A DNA stretch of 64,000 nucleotides from assembly GCF_000146185.1 (NCBI RefSeq), contig NC_012778.1, positions 1,805,001-1,869,000 on the forward strand. Reading direction: 5' to 3'. The notes under the pieces are model-generated. The model made no database searches. It was given only the letters and a program-made list of their open reading frames with translations, and was not told the origin of the DNA. Shown here one piece after another: positions 58,582 to 64,000 of the stretch. The DNA is from [Eubacterium] eligens ATCC 27750. GTDB taxonomy: Bacteria; Bacillota; Clostridia; Lachnospirales; Lachnospiraceae. The translations under genes were made by a program, and so were the position numbers. The stretch's first letter is position 1. Each line of letters starts with the position of its first letter.

Positions 58582-60144
58582 AATCGTTCCAGGTGGTTTA
58601 CTAGTCAGATCATAGAATACTCTGTTGACCCCACGCACCTCATTTATAATTCTGCTCATGACTGTCTGGAGAACCTCAAATGGAATCTCTGCGCTCTCTG
58701 CTGTCATGAAATCAATTGTGTTGACTGCACGAAGTGCAACCGCATAATCGTAAGTTCTTTCGTCACCCATAACACCAACGGAACGCATGTTAGTGAGGGC
58801 TGCGAAATACTGGTTTGGCATCCATGCTGGAGCCTTGCCGTTAGCTTTCTTGTACTCAGCTACGGCCTTGTCAACCTCTGAACGGTAGATAAAGTCAGCA
58901 TCCTGAACGATACGAACCTTATCAGCTGTTACCTCGCCGATAATTCTGATTCCAAGTCCCGGACCTGGGAATGGCTGACGGAATACAAGATGTTCTGGTA
59001 TTCCAAGCTCAAGACCAGCCTTACGAACCTCATCCTTGAAAAGGTTGCGGAGTGGCTCAATGATTTCCTTGAAGTCAACGAAATCAGGAAGTCCTCCTAC
59101 ATTGTGGTGAGACTTGATTACGGCTGATTCACCGCCAAGTCCGCTTTCTACAACGTCTGGATATATAGTTCCCTGTGCAAGGAAGTCAACTGCACCAATC
59201 TTCTTGGCTTCTTCCTCAAATACACGGATAAACTCTTCCCCAATAATCTTTCTCTTAGCTTCTGGCTCTGTAACGCCTGCAAGCTTAGAGTAATATCTCT
59301 CCTGTGCATTAACTCTTATAAAGTTAAGGTCGAACTGTCCTTCTGGTCCAAATACGCTCTCAACTTCATCGCCTTCATCTTTACGGAGAAGACCGTGATC
59401 TACGAATACGCATGTAAGCTGCTTTCCAATAGCTCTTGAAAGAAGTCCGGCTGCAACAGATGAATCAACACCACCTGAAAGAGCAAGTAAAACCTTGCCA
59501 CTGCCAACCTTCTCTCGGATTTCCTTAATTGTATTCTCAACAAATGCATCCATCTTCCATGTTCCGGCACATCCGCATACTCCACGAACAAAGTTGTGAA
59601 GCATCTTGGTTCCTTCCTGAGTATGAAGAACCTCTGGGTGGAACTGGATTGCATAAAGATTCTTCTCTGTACACTCTGCTGCTGCAACTGGGCAGTCTGC
59701 TGTGTGGGCAACAATCTTGAATCCTGGTGCAATCTGTGAGATGTAGTCAAAATGGCTCATCCACACAATAGTTTTCTCTGAGACATCTGAGAATAAAGCG
59801 CTGCTCTTATCTACAAATGTTTCTGTCTTTCCATACTCTCTTACTGGTGCCTTCTCAACCTTGCCACCAAGCACATGCTGCATAAGCTGTGCGCCATAGC
59901 AAAGACCAAGTACAGGTACACCAAGTTCGAAAAGTTCTTTAGTACATGTTGGCGCGCCATCTTCATAACAGCTGTTAGGACCACCCGTAAGGATAATTCC
60001 TTTAGGGTTCATGGCCTTAATCTGCGCCAGGTCTGTCTTGTAAGAATAGATCTCACAATATACATTACATTCACGGACACGGCGCGCAACCAGCTGGTTG
60101 TACTGACCACCGAAGTCAATGACAATAACTTTCTCCTGATCCAT
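58570..60144 (-). CDS. guaA: GMP synthase (glutamine-hydrolysing)
   Basis: The 524-residue protein starts at ATG 60144 (GGAG upstream). The N-terminal class I amidotransferase has [12 protein letters not shown], the Cys nucleophile in LGLCYGAQL (about 80) and the His/Glu in QFHPEVLHT. The ATP-pyrophosphatase domain has SGGVDSSV (about 229), and the C-terminal dimerisation domain ends in KPPGTIEFE. It converts XMP to GMP in purine synthesis. Its last four codons serve as the integration target of the neighbouring elements, and each insertion regenerates them. Confidence 0.98.
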   Translation of the reverse strand: MDQEKVIVIDFGGQYNQLVARRVRECNVYCEIYSYKTDLAQIKAMNPKGIILTGGPNSCYEDGAPTCTKELFELGVPVLGLCYGAQLMQHVLGGKVEKAPVREYGKTETFVDKSSALFSDVSEKTIVWMSHFDYISQIAPGFKIVAHTADCPVAAAECTEKNLYAIQFHPEVLHTQEGTKMLHNFVRGVCGCAGTWKMDAFVENTIKEIREKVGSGKVLLALSGGVDSSVAAGLLSRAIGKQLTCVFVDHGLLRKDEGDEVESVFGPEGQFDLNFIRVNAQERYYSKLAGVTEPEAKRKIIGEEFIRVFEEEAKKIGAVDFLAQGTIYPDVVESGLGGESAVIKSHHNVGGLPDFVDFKEIIEPLRNLFKDEVRKAGLELGIPEHLVFRQPFPGPGLGIRIIGEVTADKVRIVQDADFIYRSEVDKAVAEYKKANGKAPAWMPNQYFAALTNMRSVGVMGDERTYDYAVALRAVNTIDFMTAESAEIPFEVLQTVMSRIINEVRGVNRVFYDLTSKPPGTIEFE

Positions 60145-60260
60145 GATCAATCTCCAATCTTGTGTATTTATATATACATTATAGTTAAACTTGCCACTTA
60201 TGACAAGCCTTAATTCTCCCCAATTCCTATCTTGCTAATTCTACTCCAGACAATCCTTAT

Positions 60261-61835
60261 CTATGCATCTTTCTCCCCAATTCTCTTCTTCACATAAGAA
60301 TCCATCTTCTCTCTGACCATCGCCATCTTTCTGTTGGTCTCCTCATTATCAGAATGAAAATGCATAAGCTTTGCAAGATAGCCCTGTTCCACAGTAATCC
60401 GCACACTCTCATCATACACAAGCTCATAAGCAAGTGATACATGACCAATAACAGTATCAGCCGGTGTGCGTCTTATTGCTTTGAGTATACAGTGTTCCTC
60501 ATCAAACGCTTCTAACACTTCATCTGTAATATCACTCTTCATCAGTTCTTCAGTCGTAGTGTTATATATTTCTTCAAGTGGAGTATCAATATTAACCTTA
60601 AATATATCAACCTTATCAGCGTCACGAAGCACATTGCAGAATGCCTGCTCACGGCGATTAAGTCCCTGTGGAATTCTATACATATTGTGACACCTTATTG
60701 CAAGCTCAAGCATTTCAATGTCCGATTTATTCAATCTGTCATACAGAAATACTCCATCAGAACTATATCGATCCTCTAATGCTCCTGACTTGTAACCTGT
60801 ACATTTGACCATACCTTTAAGAAAAGTACTGATAAGACCATCTTTGAACAACAGGTCTGCACCGAATTTTGCATGGTCAACAGAGTCCGCATCTGAAAAT
60901 GTGTTATAACGCTTTATCTGTTCAAATCTTCCAACATCATGAAGCATTCCGGATAACCATGCCAGCTCAACATCATAGGCACACATTCCAGCTGCCTTTG
61001 CAATTCTTTCGCACAAAGCTGCAACTCTGTAAGTGTGGTCAATTTTTAATTTAATCTTAGGGTCATCTGCATTATAAGCTGCTGTGTATTCTGCAAATGC
61101 TTTCTTAACATGCACTCTGTCAACATACACACGGTTTATCTTGGCATTTTCATAATAACCTTCAACATCAGCCACCTTTCCCTCATTCCATGTGTCTATA
61201 ATATCAGGCACATCAGATAAAGAATGGCACACAACTGAAGTCAGTCTTCGGATGTCATCGTTAATCTCAATAGTATCAGGTATATGAATCACCTTCATGC
61301 CTGCTGCATATCCTGCTTTAATGCCATTAATGCTGTCCTCAATGACTACACATTCTGATGGTTCACAGCCGATAAAACCTGCTGCCCTTAAGAATATGTC
61401 TGGCTCAGGCTTTCCATGCTCAACCTCATCTCCATATACAACACCAGAAAGATAATCCCACGCCCCTATTCTGTGAAGACTCTTTTCTGCACTGGACTTC
61501 TGTGTTGAAGTTGCTACGGCACATTTTAACCCGTTATCCTTAATATAATCAAGCAGCATATGAAGCCCCGGTTTAACTGGGACTTCCTCTGTTTCTCTGA
61601 TTTGGTGAACATGGTCTGTCCGCATTGTACACATTTCCCAGTAATCCTGCGTTCCCTTATAATAGTCATCAAAAAAGCTCTGGCTAAGCTTTGCCGGTGC
61701 ACCTTTAAAACTGTCGATAAGCCATAATGGCATTTCAACATTTTTCTGGGAAGCTGCCCACAGCCAGCCAAGATTAGACTGATTTTCCGTATCAATCATA
61801 ACTCCGTCCATATCAAAGATAATCCCTTTTATCAT
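60261..61835 (-). CDS. HAD hydrolase fused to an HD-domain phosphohydrolase
   Basis: The protein is 524 residues from the ATG at 61835 (GGAGG upstream; an ATG four codons earlier is possible). Residues about 1-215 are a beta-phosphoglucomutase-like HAD phosphatase: FDMDGVMIDTE, ATSTQKSSAEKSL and VIEDSINGIKAG. Residues about 260-450 are an HD domain: HTYRVAALCERI, GMLHDVGRFEQ, HAKFGADLL, RCHNMYRIPQ and RDADKVDIFKV. Both parts cleave phosphoesters; the joint substrate is unknown. It lies between guaA and uvrA on the same strand, in the core chromosome. Confidence 0.87.
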   Translation of the reverse strand: MIKGIIFDMDGVMIDTENQSNLGWLWAASQKNVEMPLWLIDSFKGAPAKLSQSFFDDYYKGTQDYWEMCTMRTDHVHQIRETEEVPVKPGLHMLLDYIKDNGLKCAVATSTQKSSAEKSLHRIGAWDYLSGVVYGDEVEHGKPEPDIFLRAAGFIGCEPSECVVIEDSINGIKAGYAAGMKVIHIPDTIEINDDIRRLTSVVCHSLSDVPDIIDTWNEGKVADVEGYYENAKINRVYVDRVHVKKAFAEYTAAYNADDPKIKLKIDHTYRVAALCERIAKAAGMCAYDVELAWLSGMLHDVGRFEQIKRYNTFSDADSVDHAKFGADLLFKDGLISTFLKGMVKCTGYKSGALEDRYSSDGVFLYDRLNKSDIEMLELAIRCHNMYRIPQGLNRREQAFCNVLRDADKVDIFKVNIDTPLEEIYNTTTEELMKSDITDEVLEAFDEEHCILKAIRRTPADTVIGHVSLAYELVYDESVRITVEQGYLAKLMHFHSDNEETNRKMAMVREKMDSYVKKRIGEKDA

Positions 61836-61920
61836 AACTGCCTCCATTCAACTCCCCAAAATATTAAACCGACATACCTTGCATACTCTTCCCTGATATC
61901 AGTTGCTTCATTTCCTGTTC

Positions 61921-64000
61921 TTACTTCTCTTCCAGATACTTCTTAACATACTGTCCGGTATAAGACTTCTTAACCTTAACAATCTCCTCTGGTGTTCCTT
62001 TGGCAATAACAGTTCCGCCGCGGTCGCCGCCTTCCGGTCCCATATCTATAATATAATCTGCTGTCTTAATAACATCAAGATTGTGTTCAATAACAACTAC
62101 AGTGTTGCCGCCCTCTGCAAGCCTGTGAAGAATATTGACAAGCTTGTGGACATCAGCAAAATGCAGACCGGTTGTAGGCTCATCAAGAATATATATAGTC
62201 TTTCCTGTGCTTCTTCTTGAAAGCTCTGTTGCAAGCTTGATTCTCTGTGCCTCACCACCTGAAAGCTCAGTTGATGGCTGTCCAAGCTTGACGTAAGACA
62301 AGCCAACCTCGTTGAGAGTCTCAATCTTTCTTCTTATACTTGGCACATTTTCAAAGAAATCAACTGCATCCTCAATAGTCATGTCAAGAACATCATATAT
62401 ACTCTTATCCTTGTATTTAACTTCAAGAGTTTCTCTGTTGTAACGCTTACCCTCGCAGACTTCACAAGGAACATACACATCCGGCAGGAAATGCATCTCT
62501 ATCTTGATAATACCGTCACCGGAGCATGCCTCACATCTTCCACCTTTAACATTAAAGCTGAATCTACCCTTCGTATATCCTCGTTCCTTCGCGTCCTTAG
62601 TCGTTGCAAACAGGTCTCTTATCATGTCAAATACACCTGTATAGGTTGCCGGATTAGACCTTGGTGTTCGTCCAATTGGTGACTGGTCAATATTAATGAC
62701 CTTATCAAGCTGCTCTATTCCGTCAATTCCATCATGGTCGCCTGCAATACATCTCGCCCTGTTAAGCGACTTTGCAAGGTGCTTGTAAAGAATCTCATTA
62801 ACAAGTGAACTCTTGCCTGAGCCTGACACACCTGTTACGCATGTGACAACTCCAAGCGGAATATCTACATCAATATTCTTAAGATTATTCTCCCTTGCGC
62901 CTCTTACCTTAATCCAGCCAGCAGGCTTTCTACGCTCTGCCGGTACAGGTATCTTGATTCTTCCTGACAGATATGCGCCTGTAAGTGAGTCCTTGCACGC
63001 CATAATGTCCGCAGCAGTTCCTGTTGCGACAACTTCTCCACCATTTCTTCCTGCGCCTGGTCCGATATCCACAATATAATCGGCTGCAAACATAGTATCC
63101 TCATCATGTTCAACGACAATAACTGAGTTACCAAGATCGCGCAAATGTGTCAGAGTTCCCAGCAGCTTGTCATTATCCCTCTGGTGAAGGCCGATACTTG
63201 GCTCATCAAGAATATAAGCAACTCCTACAAGACCTGAACCAATCTGTGTAGCAAGCCTGATTCTCTGCGCTTCACCGCCTGACAGAGTTCCTGTAGCACG
63301 CGAAAGAGCCAGATAATCAAGCCCTACATCTACAAGGAACTTAATTCTCGCCTTGATTTCCTTAAGAATCTCTGCACCAATAAACAACTGTCTCTCTGAT
63401 AGCTTCATATTCTCAAGGAATTCCTGAAGCTTTATAATAGACATGTTAGTAATCTCATATATGTTCTTATCTGCAATAGTAACAGCAAGTGAAGACGGCT
63501 TAAGTCTCTGTCCGTGACAGGCAGAACAAGGTCTTATTCTCATAAATTCCTCATACTGCTGCTTGGTATTATCAGAATATGTCTCTCTGTATCTTCTCTC
63601 CATATTCTTGATAAGACCTTCAAATGCGACATCATATACACCCTCTCCGCGCTGGCCTTTATATTTAACCTTTACAGAATGTCCCTTAGTACCATTGATA
63701 ATAATATCCTTAATATCATCAGGATAATCCTTGAATGGTGTCTTTAATGAAAATCCATATTCCTCTGCAAGTGCATCAAGAACCGCCCTGCTAAAGCTGC
63801 CCTCATCCTTAGATGACTGCCATCCCATTCCGACAATAGCGCCTTCATCAATGCTGAGACTCTCATCCGGTATAAGCAGCTCTGCATCAAACTTCATTGT
63901 ATAACCAAGTCCGAAACAGTCCGGGCATGCGCCAAATGGATTGTTGAACGAAAAGCTTCTTGGCTCAACCTCATCAATACTTATACCACAGTCTGGGCAG
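61921..64000 (-). CDS. uvrA: Excinuclease ABC subunit A, 5' part outside window
   Basis: The frame is open to the window edge; about 692 C-terminal residues are visible and about 250 N-terminal residues are missing. Visible are zinc knuckles CPDCGIS...CPDC and CSACHGQR, and the third zinc module [10 protein letters not shown] ... CEVCEGKRY. Also visible are the second Walker [12 protein letters not shown] and two ABC signatures LSGGEAQRI with Walker [14 protein letters not shown] and [10 protein letters not shown]. UvrA scans DNA for lesions and loads UvrB. The ATG at 63897 is internal. Confidence 0.97.
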   Translation of the reverse strand, partial: CPDCGISIDEVEPRSFSFNNPFGACPDCFGLGYTMKFDAELLIPDESLSIDEGAIVGMGWQSSKDEGSFSRAVLDALAEEYGFSLKTPFKDYPDDIKDIIINGTKGHSVKVKYKGQRGEGVYDVAFEGLIKNMERRYRETYSDNTKQQYEEFMRIRPCSACHGQRLKPSSLAVTIADKNIYEITNMSIIKLQEFLENMKLSERQLFIGAEILKEIKARIKFLVDVGLDYLALSRATGTLSGGEAQRIRLATQIGSGLVGVAYILDEPSIGLHQRDNDKLLGTLTHLRDLGNSVIVVEHDEDTMFAADYIVDIGPGAGRNGGEVVATGTAADIMACKDSLTGAYLSGRIKIPVPAERRKPAGWIKVRGARENNLKNIDVDIPLGVVTCVTGVSGSGKSSLVNEILYKHLAKSLNRARCIAGDHDGIDGIEQLDKVINIDQSPIGRTPRSNPATYTGVFDMIRDLFATTKDAKERGYTKGRFSFNVKGGRCEACSGDGIIKIEMHFLPDVYVPCEVCEGKRYNRETLEVKYKDKSIYDVLDMTIEDAVDFFENVPSIRRKIETLNEVGLSYVKLGQPSTELSGGEAQRIKLATELSRRSTGKTIYILDEPTTGLHFADVHKLVNILHRLAEGGNTVVVIEHNLDVIKTADYIIDMGPEGGDRGGTVIAKGTPEEIVKVKKSYTGQYVKKYLEEK

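Overview
The window is low-GC DNA with strong AGGAGG-type ribosome binding sites. Its integrases, TnpV-like proteins, relaxases and the guaA / HAD-HD / uvrA neighbourhood look like a gut Clostridium-cluster-XIVa organism (Lachnospiraceae). That assignment is an inference from protein character; no rRNA or tRNA gene is visible.

Layout. The right end (58.57-64.0 kb) is core chromosome: guaA, a HAD-HD fusion protein and the 5'-cut uvrA, all on the minus strand. Everything to the left reads as a tandem stack of mobile elements inserted at the 3' end of guaA. The last bases of guaA (core TTATTCAAACTC on the plus strand) recur at 58570, 39157 and 21353, and in slightly degraded form at 14425 and 1098. 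Every copy is preceded by a hairpin. Three elements also carry their own paired short repeats at both ends (AGAGCCA-type, TTGTCA-type, TAGTACCA-type), as expected for integrase arm sites. I call the blocks element 0 (1.1-14.4 kb), element 1 (14.4-21.4 kb), element 2 (21.4-39.2 kb) and element 3 (39.2-58.6 kb). Elements 2 and 3, nearest guaA, keep integrase, excisionase, regulator and mobilisation genes. Element 1 has no integrase and only a relaxase fragment, and element 0 keeps only an integrase tail.

Element 0 carries an IS110-family insertion, a WYL / SF1-helicase / nuclease protein, a dicarboxylate-type symporter, a MIF-like protein, a GntR-ABC operon with a palindromic promoter, and an aldo/keto reductase. 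Element 1 carries an Mrr-nuclease / STAND-NTPase gene (Avs-like architecture) cut by an IS256-family element; removing the IS and one 8-bp target duplication restores a 911-residue frame. It also has GNAT, Nudix and HD genes.

Element 2 is dominated by DNA defence. A probable eight-gene minus-strand operon joins a DpnII-type restriction-modification set (two adenine methylases, one unknown protein, one endonuclease) to a Schlafen/AlbA_2 protein, another adenine methylase, HerA and NurA. A second restriction module lies upstream: a methyltransferase diverging from an XRE controller and a MutH/Sau3AI-type nuclease. Three TTCAC-N5-GTGAA boxes tie both modules to the same likely controller. The element also has a MobV relaxase, a membrane nuclease-like protein, a DfrF-like dihydrofolate reductase and a barstar-like protein.

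Element 3 holds a type II Thoeris locus with an extra TIR protein, a Gabija pair, and a LlaJI-type restriction system (two cytosine methylases, McrB/McrC-like subunits, Vsr). A divergent HNH nuclease shares the N-terminal domain of the McrB-like subunit. It also has a MOBP relaxase, a hairpin repeat array with a 109-bp higher-order period, and a complete integration module. Together the elements make a layered defence island at one chromosomal site.
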